The notes beneath the pieces are model-generated. The model was not told the origin of the DNA, made no database searches, and was given only the letters and a program-made list of their open reading frames with translations. A DNA stretch of 40,982 nt, from contig NZ_ADES01000006.1 of the NCBI RefSeq assembly GCF_000263595.1, positions 1 through 40,982 on the forward strand, in the 5' to 3' direction. Made by a program: the position numbers and the translations under genes. The stretch is from Gardnerella vaginalis 1500E. Lineage in GTDB: Bacteria > Actinomycetota > Actinomycetes > Actinomycetales > Bifidobacteriaceae. Of this stretch, positions 1-8,299 are shown piece by piece (the first letter of the stretch is position 1; each line of letters opens with the position of its first letter).

Positions 1-816
1 GCCAGGCATTGGTTGGCCAGGCATTGGCTGGCCAGGCATAGGTTGACCAGGACGGCCCTGCATTGGCTGACCTTGCATAGGCTGACCTTGCATCTGGACT
101 GGTCGACCCTGCATAGGATTGCCTGGCATAGGATTTCCAGGTGCAGGCTGACCGTGCATAGGCTGGCCATGCATAGTCTGACCATGCATAGGCTGATTAA
201 TTTGTTGTTCGTTCGTTGGCTTAACATCCGCCTTAGCAGGCTCGCTTTGCTTAGCAGAATCTTCCGGCTTAGCAGAAACTTCTGGCTTCACATCTTCAAC
301 AGGCTTAGTTTCTACTGACTTAACTTCCTCAACCGGCTTATCAAGCTTATTTTCCGAAGCTTCAACCAAATTTTGCAAGTTAGAAGCAGACTCACTATTA
401 GGTTGATTAAACTTCTGTGTTTGATCAACACTCATTGGATTAGGCTGAGTCGAAGCATGCATCGGACGCTGCACCGGAAACTGAGTAGTGTACTGAGCCT
501 GAGCCTGCGCTTGCATATTTCCCATTGGAGCCTGATTAGGATGCTGATTAGGAGCCTGCATTGGCACATTCATATTCGCTTGCATCGGCATATTATTTGG
601 CATATTCATAGGTGCGCGCATTGGCTGATTAGTTGGACGCATACCTTGAGGCATCTGTGCACCTTGTGGCATCTGCATGCCTGCACCTTGTGGCATCTGC
701 ATGCCTGCACCTTGCTGAGCTGGCGCACCTTGCGATGCCTCTAATTTATTACCGCATCCTTTGCAGAATTTTGCAGCATCAATATTTTGAGTACCGCATT
801 TATTACATACTTTCAC
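1..816 (-). CDS. Zinc-ribbon protein with Met/Pro/Gln/Gly repeat region (3' end beyond window)
   Basis: The reading frame is open from a GTG at 816 to the left edge (272 codons seen, no stop). The start is supported by AGAAGGA seven bases upstream. The N-terminus is a zinc ribbon with Cys at residues 4, 7, 18 and 21 (CxxC, ten residues, CxxC). After residue 28 the protein is low complexity. It begins with GAGMQMPQ-type repeats, continues with N/Q/M/P-rich sequence, has a charged K/E/P/V segment at about residues 150-205, and ends the visible part with repeated GQPM(P/Q/H) units. Short N-terminal zinc ribbons followed by disordered linkers often precede a membrane or secreted domain, and that part would lie outside the window. 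No function can be assigned. The repeats are encoded by near-identical 12-15-bp units, so their number may vary between strains. Confidence 0.75.
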   Translation of the reverse strand, partial: MKVCNKCGTQNIDAAKFCKGCGNKLEASQGAPAQQGAGMQMPQGAGMQMPQGAQMPQGMRPTNQPMRAPMNMPNNMPMQANMNVPMQAPNQHPNQAPMGNMQAQAQAQYTTQFPVQRPMHASTQPNPMSVDQTQKFNQPNSESASNLQNLVEASENKLDKPVEEVKSVETKPVEDVKPEVSAKPEDSAKQSEPAKADVKPTNEQQINQPMHGQTMHGQPMHGQPAPGNPMPGNPMQGRPVQMQGQPMQGQPMQGRPGQPMPGQPMPGQPMPG

Positions 817-998
817 TCTTCAATCCTTCTTTAATAACGTAACAATCACGCGCGCATACCTTAAAAAGTAAAAACGCATACAAATATTCTATTACACTAT
901 TGCAATGAACAAACTTAATATCGCAAATAATTTTCTAAAATATAAAAAACGATATTCTAGCTACGACTATTACAAAAGAATAAAAGAATAAAAAATAT

Positions 999-1652
999 TC
1001 AGATTGCAAAACCGAGCGTACGAGCGGCAGCTACTGGAACTGCTTCATCTGCCCAATAATCTTCAAGGTTCTCGTCGGTAGAAAGCGAACGCATTTCCGC
1101 ACGATCAATATAAAGTTCGCCGCGAAGATGATCAGTTTCATGCTGGAAAATACGCGCAGGCCAACCGTGCAAACGCTCGGAATGTTGTTTGCCGTCCTCA
1201 TCCTGCCAAGTTGCCTGAACGTCAAGCCAACGCTGACGAACAGCCTGATAGCCGGAAACACTTAAGCAGCCTTCGTAAAAACTGCGAGTTTGAGTACCAA
1301 TAGGCTCATAATGCGGGTTAATAATAGCTCTAAACGGAAGCTCTGCAATGTCTCGAGGATCGTCTTCATCGTCACGAACATGATCTTCAATAACGGCAAT
1401 CGCAAGACCTAAACCAATCTGCGGAGCAGCCAAACCAACACCCGGAGCTTCCAACATTGTGCTGTGCATAAGAGAGATAAGCTTAGTAAGAGTTGCACGT
1501 GTAAGCTGGCCGTCATACGCAACAGTACGCTGACGAAGAACCGGCTCACCAGCTTGCACAATCGGCAAAATACCGTCCTCTGTAGCGGAATCAAGCAAGC
1601 GCTCAACAGCGCGACTGAGCTTAGTATCGACACTTGCGTGATGCGTAAACAT
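999..1652 (-). CDS. def: Peptide deformylase
   Basis: This enzyme removes the N-formyl group from the initiator methionine of nascent proteins, using a catalytic metal ion. All three family motifs are present: GVGLAAPQIG near residue 70, EGCLS near 126 (metal-ligand Cys) and HETDH near 170 (two metal-ligand His and the catalytic Glu). The length of 217 aa is usual for actinobacterial deformylases, with a short N-terminal extension before the core. An in-frame GTG lies five codons upstream at 1667. The ATG at 1652 was preferred because AAAGGAG lies just before it, although the spacing is short. It is followed by an AT-rich gap and then the zinc-ribbon gene on the same strand. Confidence 0.95.
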   Translation of the reverse strand: MFTHHASVDTKLSRAVERLLDSATEDGILPIVQAGEPVLRQRTVAYDGQLTRATLTKLISLMHSTMLEAPGVGLAAPQIGLGLAIAVIEDHVRDDEDDPRDIAELPFRAIINPHYEPIGTQTRSFYEGCLSVSGYQAVRQRWLDVQATWQDEDGKQHSERLHGWPARIFQHETDHLRGELYIDRAEMRSLSTDENLEDYWADEAVPVAAARTLGFAI

Positions 1653-1829
1653 AGGACTCCTTTTCACCGTTTTAAGTAACGCGCACAGTAACGCGAAAAT
1701 CTACAAAATTTACATGCCGCGAGCAGAATTTGAAAGCAGCACTAAAGATATAAGTGTATCAAAATTATTTGCGCACTGCTAGAGCCGAGTGGAATGTGAG
1801 CAAATAGCAAACGCAAAAAATAAGCAAAC

Positions 1830-3272
1830 TTATAACTTCAGATTATCAACCACAACTTGAGCAAGACGAGCACAAACCTCATCTGCCTGAGTCTGAGTTG
1901 CAGCCTCGCACATAACGCGCACAAGCGGCTCGGTGCCACTAGGACGAAGAAGAACGCGACCTGTATCTCCAAGAAGTTTCGATTCTTTCTCCACCGCTGC
2001 AAGAACAGCAGCGTTAGTTTTGGAAGCCATTTTGTCTACATTTGGAACGTTTACAAGAGCTTGCGGAAGCTGAGGGAAGTCTGCAGCCATTTGCGAAAGT
2101 TTCTTGCCTGAACGCACAACTTCACGGCACAAAGTCAAAGCAGTAAGAGTACCATCGCCGGTAGTTGCAAATTCGCGATTAATAACATGACCAGACTGCT
2201 CACCGCCGAGTGAATAATCATGCTTAAGCATTTCTTCCAAAACGTAGCGATCACCGACGTTTGTTTGAACGGTTGCAATACCCATATCTTTAAGAGCAAG
2301 CTTTAAGCCAAGATTGCTCATTACTGTTACAACAAGCGTATCGTGATTCAGCTTACCTTCAGCCTGCTTTGCGCGCGCAAGAATTCCCATAATCTGATCA
2401 CCATTAACCATATTGCCGTTCTCGTCAACAGCTAAACAACGGTCGGCATCACCATCGAAAGCAACACCCAAATCAGCCTTTGAAGCTTTAACCATAGCCT
2501 GTAACTGCTCTGGATGAGTCGAACCTGCATGATCGTTAATATTGTAGCCGTCAGGAGATGCATTAATAACAACAACTTCTGCACCAGCGCGACGAAGAGC
2601 CTCAGGAGCTACAACAGAAGTAGCACCATTTGCACAATCTGCCACAACACGCAAACCTGCAAGCGGCTTTGGGCGCGTAGTAGAAGAGTCGCTCAGAGGT
2701 GCAACAGCAGAAACTAAATGATCAATATACAAGTTAGTAGCTGTAGTAGTGTCATGGCTGACTCGACCAACACCAGCACCTATTGGGCGCTCCCAATCTT
2801 GACCAAGAACAGCCTCAATCTCATCTTCCTTGCTATCTGGAAGCTTAAAACCGCCGCGCGCAAAGAATTTAATACCATTATCTGGCATAGGATTATGCGA
2901 CGCGGAAATAACCGCACCCATTTCAACGTTTAGCACGGAAGTTAAGAACGCAACTCCAGGAGTTGGGATAATTCCTGCATCAATAACATCAAAACCGCCA
3001 GCGCTCATGCCAGCAGCGAGAGCAGAAGCTAGAAAATCTCCGGAAACGCGGGTATCTCTACCAATAAGAGCGCGACGACGAGCGTGAGTTGAGTGAGAAC
3101 CGTTAACTAAGGATGCATCTTCCTCAGCAGACGAGGTAGATGCAGCAGATGAAGCAGCGCTTTTATCTCCCAAAACGCGCACTGCAGCGTCACCTAAATC
3201 CAACGCAAGTTGCGCTGTTAAATCGCGATTTGCCAATCCACGCACGCCATCCGTACCAAACATTCTTGGCAT
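1830..3272 (-). CDS. glmM: Phosphoglucosamine mutase
   Basis: GlmM converts glucosamine-6-phosphate to glucosamine-1-phosphate on the way to UDP-GlcNAc for peptidoglycan. The N-terminus MPRMFGTDGVRG is diagnostic. The phosphoserine loop ISASHNPMPDNG lies near residue 119, the metal-binding DGDADR near 272, the sugar-binding GEQSGH follows, and the phosphate-binding RPSGTEPLVRVM is near the C-terminus. The length of 480 aa is about 30 longer than usual. The extra length is a Ser/Ala-rich insert at about residues 38-63 within domain 1, away from the catalytic motifs. AGAGG seven bases before the ATG supports the start. It probably has its own promoter in the 288-bp gap that separates it from pepN. 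Confidence 0.96.
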   Translation of the reverse strand: MPRMFGTDGVRGLANRDLTAQLALDLGDAAVRVLGDKSAASSAASTSSAEEDASLVNGSHSTHARRRALIGRDTRVSGDFLASALAAGMSAGGFDVIDAGIIPTPGVAFLTSVLNVEMGAVISASHNPMPDNGIKFFARGGFKLPDSKEDEIEAVLGQDWERPIGAGVGRVSHDTTTATNLYIDHLVSAVAPLSDSSTTRPKPLAGLRVVADCANGATSVVAPEALRRAGAEVVVINASPDGYNINDHAGSTHPEQLQAMVKASKADLGVAFDGDADRCLAVDENGNMVNGDQIMGILARAKQAEGKLNHDTLVVTVMSNLGLKLALKDMGIATVQTNVGDRYVLEEMLKHDYSLGGEQSGHVINREFATTGDGTLTALTLCREVVRSGKKLSQMAADFPQLPQALVNVPNVDKMASKTNAAVLAAVEKESKLLGDTGRVLLRPSGTEPLVRVMCEAATQTQADEVCARLAQVVVDNLKL

Positions 3273-3415
3273 AATAAAGCCTCTTTCGCAAAAATCACTT
3301 CATCCTGCGCGCAAGCAAACAACATTGCATACTAGCGCGTCACACACTGCTTGCAATCTTACTCGTAGCATTACATGACGCGCTATAAAAAAATTTCACC
3401 GCGCATAGTTGGTAA

Positions 3416-3553
3416 ACAAATGCCAGGAAATTACACGGCAAATGTTTCCCAAATCCGCCAAAACGACAACAAACGCCAGGAAAAATACACGGCATTTGTG
3501 GTCAAAAACAGACAAAGCTACAACATTTGCCGGAAAAATCTCCGGCAAATGTT
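3416..3553. repeat. Three palindromic units at 53-54-bp period (family C)
   Basis: Three related units start at 3416, 3469 and 3523, each about 30 bp. Each has a GCC(A/G)GGAAA-type core closed by GGC. The third is a perfect palindrome with 13-bp arms at 3522-3534 and 3541-3553. The second pairs ACAAACGCC with GGCATTTGT (one mismatch). The first has arms ACAAATGCC and GGCAAATGT, which pair with two mismatches. Its left arm is the complement of the right arm of unit 2, and its right arm equals that of unit 3. The array fills the gap between the end of pepN and the start of glmM. The rest of the gap (3273-3415) shows nothing else clear. Confidence 0.75.
3522..3553 (-). terminator. Strong hairpin just after pepN
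   Basis: A perfect 13-bp stem with a 6-base loop begins eight bases after the pepN stop codon. The predicted helix is stable, but only a weak T-rich stretch follows on the minus strand. It may stop or pause pepN transcripts, or protect their 3' ends. It is also the third unit of the palindrome array here, so termination may not be its main role. Confidence 0.5.
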
Positions 3554-3560
3554 TCAGAAT

Positions 3561-6176
3561 TTAGCGCAAGGAAGCGTTGTAGTGCTGCACCTTAAGAGTA
3601 CGGCGAGAAGAATCAAGGCTTCCGAGCACCATGCGACGCAAAGCCTGATCCGCATTCTTATGCTCCTCAAGCCACTTTTCACCATGGTCAACCAGCTCGT
3701 CTACATCTGCATAATTTGGATACAAGCCTTCAATCAAAGCCTCAGCCATATGGAATGTGCGGTTCTTCCAAATCCACTCAACTTCCGCAAAGTAGCGCTC
3801 AACATAAGGCTTAACCAAATCGCCTTTAGCTGTGCTTGCAAATCCAGCAACCACAGCGCCCATTTGCATATTAGTCAAATCGAGATTGCGCAAAGCCTGT
3901 TCAAAAGCCCAATCCTTAGCTTCTGCAGTTGAGCGAGCCGCACGAGCCTGATATGCATACTCGCGATTCTCAGTCGTGTCGCGCTTTTGAAGTTCCGCGT
4001 CAATTCCAGCTTCATCCAAGGCATTTACGCCTGCGAGCGCAATAAGAATGCTCCAACGCAAGTCGTTGTCGATTTCCAAGCCTTCTAGATTCACGGAACC
4101 GTCAAGCAATCCGTTAGCTACGCGCACGAACTCAGCATCTCCAACTTCGCCGTATCCAAGATAAGCCTTGAGTAACTGGAACTGTTCATCCGAGCCAGCA
4201 TTAGCCGCCAAAGCCAACTGCCAGAGTTCGTGAGCAACATGCTTTGCAACTTGCGCTTGACGCTCTGGAACAACGTAGTGGCTTGCAGTAACCTTTACTT
4301 GACCAAGAGCATAGCGGAAAGTAGTTGATTCGCGCTCAGTTGCCAAAGCCTTAAGACTAAGTTCCACAAAGCGTTCTGCTGGGAATTGCGCGTCGCGAGT
4401 CATATCCCACAATGCGAGCCAAATAAGCGAGCGCGTCAAAGAATCCTTAAAACGATAAAGATTTTCTGCAGCAAACTCAAGAGACTTTGCGTCAAATCGC
4501 AGCTTTGTGTACGTTAAATCGTCGTCGTTTACAAGAATAAGCGCTGGCATTTGCAATCCGCGCGCTTCCGCAACTTCCGTCACTTCACCGTCAACGTCAA
4601 GTTCGATTCGCTTTGTGCGCTTAATTTCGCCAGTTGCTTCGTCTACATTGTAGAAACCAACAGCCAAACGATGCGCGCGAAGAACAGGGTGCTCAGCTGG
4701 TGCGCTCTGGCGCAAACGCAAAGAAGCAATAGTGCCGTCACCAGCTTCTTCAACTTCAGTAGAAATCGTGTTAATTCCAGCTTTTTCAAGCCACTGAGCA
4801 CTCCAAGCCTTAAGATCGCGTCCGCTTGTAAGCTCTAACTCGTGCAACAAATCAGCCAAAGTTGCGTTGCTATAAGCGTGCTTGCTTAAATAATTGTGGA
4901 TTCCTTCAAAGAACTTTTCGCGACCAACATACGCCACAAGCTGCTTTAATACAGAAGCACCCTTTGCGTAAGTAATGCCGTCAAAGTTGACGGAGGTGTC
5001 GTTCAAATCGTTGATTGGAGCCACGATTGGGTGCGTTGTTGGAAGCTGATCCTGATTAAGCGCCCAGCTTTTTTCGCCGGAATTAAACGTGCTCCAAGCG
5101 TCGTGCCATTCGGTTGCTTCAGCCGTTGCAAGCGTAGACGTAAACTCAGCAAAAGACTCGTTAAGCCAAAGATCGTTCCACCACTTCATAGTTACGTAAT
5201 CGCCGAACCACATGTGTGCAAGCTCGTGTAAAACTGTTACAACGCGGCGCTCAGCATAAGCGTCCGTAACTTTGGATTCAAACACGTACTGGTCTCGAAT
5301 GGTAACCATACCAATGTTTTCCATAGCTCCAGCGTTGTATTCTGGCACGTAAATCTGATCGTACTTTGCGTACGGATACGGCACGCCCCAAGTCTTAGCG
5401 TAGAAAGCAAAGCCTTTCTTCGTAATATCGAACAAGTAGTCAACGTCTTTTGCAAAAGCGTCTTTAAGTGCTTGACGGCAGTACATTGCCATTGGAACTA
5501 CGCGGCCATCTTCATTGTTGTAAGATGTATGCCACTCGGCGTAAGGCCCTGCGCAAATAGCAGTTAAGTAAGAGCTCATTTTTGGAGTTAACTCAAACAC
5601 CCAGCGCTTCATGCCTTCTACTGCACCGTTTTCCAAAGTACCGGCTTCGGTTTGGCGGCCTTCTAACGCTGCTTCGCTTTTAACTGGCATATTGGAAGTT
5701 ACAATCCAGCTTTCTGGAGCATCCACACTAAAGTCAAAAACAGCCTTCAAATCTGGCTGATCAAACACTGCGTAAACGCGGCGAGCGTCTGGAACCTCAA
5801 ACTGTGTGTAAAGGTAAACGTTTCCGTCGGAAGGATCAACGCTTCTGTGCAAACCCTCACCCGTGTTGGAATACTGGCAGTTTGCCACCACTTCTACGGT
5901 ATTATGCTCAAGCAAATTTGCAAGCTCAATTCGACTGTCTGCAAAAACTTTAGAAACGTCAAGAGCAGTACCGTTTAACACCACGGATTCAACGCTGTTT
6001 GCAATCAAATCGAGGAAGCTTGTACTACCAGCTTTAGCATCAAACTCAATCTTTGTGTGCGACTTAAAATCGCGGCCACCCTTGCCTAAATCGAGCGCAA
6101 CATCGTAATGAATTGGCATTTGGATTGCGTCGAAGCGTTCCGCAGCTTCTACACGAGTAAGATTTGCTCCTGGCAT
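3561..6176 (-). CDS. pepN: Aminopeptidase N (M1 family)
   Basis: This zinc metallopeptidase removes N-terminal residues from peptides, most likely in the cytoplasm, since no signal peptide is seen. The substrate-binding GAMEN motif lies at about residue 282. The zinc site HELAH lies at about 317-321, followed after 18 residues by the third ligand Glu in WLNESFAEF. The length of 871 aa and the C-terminal helical region (ERAP1-like) match actinobacterial PepN. AGGAAGG eight bases upstream supports the ATG at 6176. It is followed by a strong hairpin. The gap upstream to rnj (6177-6281) is very AT-rich, with repeated TTTTTGATTATATTT-like stretches and no other feature. Confidence 0.96.
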   Translation of the reverse strand: MPGANLTRVEAAERFDAIQMPIHYDVALDLGKGGRDFKSHTKIEFDAKAGSTSFLDLIANSVESVVLNGTALDVSKVFADSRIELANLLEHNTVEVVANCQYSNTGEGLHRSVDPSDGNVYLYTQFEVPDARRVYAVFDQPDLKAVFDFSVDAPESWIVTSNMPVKSEAALEGRQTEAGTLENGAVEGMKRWVFELTPKMSSYLTAICAGPYAEWHTSYNNEDGRVVPMAMYCRQALKDAFAKDVDYLFDITKKGFAFYAKTWGVPYPYAKYDQIYVPEYNAGAMENIGMVTIRDQYVFESKVTDAYAERRVVTVLHELAHMWFGDYVTMKWWNDLWLNESFAEFTSTLATAEATEWHDAWSTFNSGEKSWALNQDQLPTTHPIVAPINDLNDTSVNFDGITYAKGASVLKQLVAYVGREKFFEGIHNYLSKHAYSNATLADLLHELELTSGRDLKAWSAQWLEKAGINTISTEVEEAGDGTIASLRLRQSAPAEHPVLRAHRLAVGFYNVDEATGEIKRTKRIELDVDGEVTEVAEARGLQMPALILVNDDDLTYTKLRFDAKSLEFAAENLYRFKDSLTRSLIWLALWDMTRDAQFPAERFVELSLKALATERESTTFRYALGQVKVTASHYVVPERQAQVAKHVAHELWQLALAANAGSDEQFQLLKAYLGYGEVGDAEFVRVANGLLDGSVNLEGLEIDNDLRWSILIALAGVNALDEAGIDAELQKRDTTENREYAYQARAARSTAEAKDWAFEQALRNLDLTNMQMGAVVAGFASTAKGDLVKPYVERYFAEVEWIWKNRTFHMAEALIEGLYPNYADVDELVDHGEKWLEEHKNADQALRRMVLGSLDSSRRTLKVQHYNASLR

Positions 6177-6281
6177 ATTTTGTACCTTCCTTATATTTTT
6201 CTTATTTTTGATTATATTTACGATTATTTTCAGCTATTTACGAATAATTGCGAATATTTTCTTTATTTTTGATATTTTTGA

Positions 6282-8084
6282 TTATATTTGATTATTTTCT
6301 GCAATATCCGCAACTACCGGCACAAGCATTGGCTTCCTGTGCAAAGCGCGAGCAACCCAACTACCCAAAGTGCGTCGCATAATCTGCTGCAACTTATGAG
6401 TATCATGCTCACCACGCATCATCGCATCCTGCAACTGCTCAACAATCTGGTGACGAACCTTCTCAAAATCAGCCTCGTCTTCAGCAACAGCGTTCAAGAA
6501 GATCTTCGGCCCAGAAACAACGTCAGCGTGCTCTGTATCAACTACAACAAAACTCGAAACAAAGCCTTCTGTGCCCAAAATCCTGCGCTTTTCAAGCTCT
6601 TCATCAGTAAGCTCACCAACAGAATCGCCATCAACATAAACGTATCCGCATGGAACAGAACCAACAACAGCTGCATTTCCGTGGTACAGGTCCACAACAT
6701 CGCCATCTTCTGCCAAAACAACGTTCTTTGGATCAACGCCAGTTTTTACAGCAATCAATCCGTTTGCAACCAAGTGACGATGCTCACCGTGAATTGGCAT
6801 AGCGCACTTTGGTTTCACAATGTTGTACAAGTACAAAAGTTCGCCTTCGTTGCAGTGACCAGACACGTGAATTGCAGCGTTATCTTTGTTAATTACGCGC
6901 GCACCCAGCTGCACAAGCTTGTTAATAACCTTATAAACTTCGTGCTCATTTCCCGGAATAAGCGAACTTGCAAGAATAACAGTGTCAAACTCATTAACAG
7001 TAATATCTCGGTGATTCCCGTCCGCAATACGCCCAAGAGCTGCCATTGGCTCTCCTTGAGAACCGGTGCACATGTAAACAAGCTTGTCGTCTTGAACATC
7101 CTTAGCCTGCTTTAAGTCCACAACCGTATTTTCAGGAATATGCAAGTAACCGAGGTCTGCTGCAATAGACATATTGCGAACCATAGAGCGGCCAACGAAC
7201 ACAACTTTTCTGCCAAACTTGTGAGCTGCATCAACCACTTGCTGCACGCGATGCACGTGACTTGAGAAGCTAGCAACAATAATCTTGCGCGCAGCTTCAG
7301 CAAAAGCACGATCCAAAGCCGGACCAATCGAAGTTTCAGGCTTCACAAATCCAGGAACTTCAGCGTTTGTAGAATCAGCCATAAGTAAATCTATGCCTTG
7401 CTCACCTAAACGCCCGAACTCAACTAAATCAGTAATGCGATGGTCAAGAGGAAGTTGATCAAGCTTAATATCACCAGTATCAATAAGCGTTCCGGCTGGA
7501 GTTTTTACACAAACAGCAAGAGCATCCGGAATGGAGTGAGTCACCGTAATAAACTCAAGATTAAACGGACCTACTTTCATCTTATCGCGGCCTTCAACGC
7601 GAGTAAGTTTCGGCTCAATATGATGCTCTTGGCACTTCGCTTCCACAAAGGCAAGAGTAAGCTTAGAGCCAATCAGCGGAATATCCGGTCGCATCTTAAG
7701 AAGATACGGTACGCCACCAATATGATCTTCGTGACCGTGCGTCAAAACTAAAGCTTCAACCTTATCAAGTCGATCTTGAATATAGTGGAAATCAGGCAAA
7801 ATCAAATCAACGCCCGGCTGCTCTTCTTCAGGAAATAGCACACCGCAATCAATAAGAAGTATGTGGCCGTTGTATTCAACTACGTTCATATTTCGGCCGA
7901 TTTCACCCAAACCGCCTAGCGGAACGATTCGCATTGAACCTTTGCGATATTTTGGTGGAGCAATAAGCGCTCCTTCACGCTGATCGTTCACTACAGGAGG
8001 CAGCGCATTTGCATTGCGACGCGAGGAATTACCCTTTTCTTTGCGGGTTTCTGTATTCTTTTTTAATTCAGTTGTCATATTCAT
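6282..8084 (-). CDS. rnj: Ribonuclease J
   Basis: RNase J is a metallo-beta-lactamase/beta-CASP nuclease that processes and degrades mRNA and matures rRNA. The metal-binding motif HGHEDH lies near residue 116, GDIKLD follows, and the beta-CASP region holds the MCTGSQGEP motif. SGHCNEGE and PIHGEHRHL are also typical of RNase J. The length is about 600 aa, including a basic, disordered N-terminal tail. The start is uncertain: the frame extends to a GTG at 8111, and ATG codons lie at 8084 and 8078. None has a strong ribosome-binding site, and 8084 was chosen for the GTGAG just before it. The palindrome array at 8160-8299 lies immediately upstream. Confidence 0.93.
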   Translation of the reverse strand: MNMTTELKKNTETRKEKGNSSRRNANALPPVVNDQREGALIAPPKYRKGSMRIVPLGGLGEIGRNMNVVEYNGHILLIDCGVLFPEEEQPGVDLILPDFHYIQDRLDKVEALVLTHGHEDHIGGVPYLLKMRPDIPLIGSKLTLAFVEAKCQEHHIEPKLTRVEGRDKMKVGPFNLEFITVTHSIPDALAVCVKTPAGTLIDTGDIKLDQLPLDHRITDLVEFGRLGEQGIDLLMADSTNAEVPGFVKPETSIGPALDRAFAEAARKIIVASFSSHVHRVQQVVDAAHKFGRKVVFVGRSMVRNMSIAADLGYLHIPENTVVDLKQAKDVQDDKLVYMCTGSQGEPMAALGRIADGNHRDITVNEFDTVILASSLIPGNEHEVYKVINKLVQLGARVINKDNAAIHVSGHCNEGELLYLYNIVKPKCAMPIHGEHRHLVANGLIAVKTGVDPKNVVLAEDGDVVDLYHGNAAVVGSVPCGYVYVDGDSVGELTDEELEKRRILGTEGFVSSFVVVDTEHADVVSGPKIFLNAVAEDEADFEKVRHQIVEQLQDAMMRGEHDTHKLQQIMRRTLGSWVARALHRKPMLVPVVADIAENNQI

Positions 8085-8159
8085 CTCACTACATCTTGCG
8101 CTATTGCGCACTTCTTTCTAGTGTACCGTTAGGACTCAACTCAGATTTTGCTTCTAAAA

Positions 8160-8299
8160 CGACCTAAACTACTCACAACTGAGTCGTTTAGGTCGAATTT
8201 TCTTGCGTAGGCGACATAAACTACTCACGAATGAGTCGTTTAGGTCGGAATTTGGCGTAAATGCGACATAAACTACTCACACTTGCGCAGTTTATGTCG
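8160..8299. repeat. Three 36-bp palindromes at exact 52-bp period (family A)
   Basis: The units are at 8160-8195, 8212-8247 and 8264-8299, each 36 bp and separated by 16-bp spacers. Unit 1 has outer arms CGACCTAAAC and GTTTAGGTCG, one mismatched pair, inner arms ACTCA and TGAGT, and a 4-base loop. Unit 2 keeps this plan with one outer mismatch. Unit 3 has perfect outer arms CGACATAAAC and GTTTATGTCG, but its inner arms are lost. Paired changes between units 1 and 3 (C/G to A/T at the same stem position) keep the pairing, which suggests selection on structure. The array lies between rnj and the MFS gene, and unit 3 overlaps the end of the MFS gene. Confidence 0.85.

Noticed and set aside
373..842. 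Plus-strand His/Leu/Arg-rich reading frames near the left edge
   Set aside because: They are the complement of the Met/Pro/Gln repeat region of the minus-strand gene, which has a zinc ribbon and a ribosome-binding site.
3375..3932. A 185-aa plus-strand reading frame over the end of pepN
   Set aside because: It runs through the palindrome array and then opposite conserved pepN coding sequence, with no recognisable domain.
6288..7115. A 275-aa plus-strand frame opposite rnj
   Set aside because: It is antisense to the conserved RNase J C-terminal region and has the composition of a shadow frame.
8160..8299. A set of tandem terminators for the MFS gene
   Set aside because: No T-tract follows the hairpins, and a copy of the same element lies in a divergent promoter gap at 37750, so termination does not explain the family.
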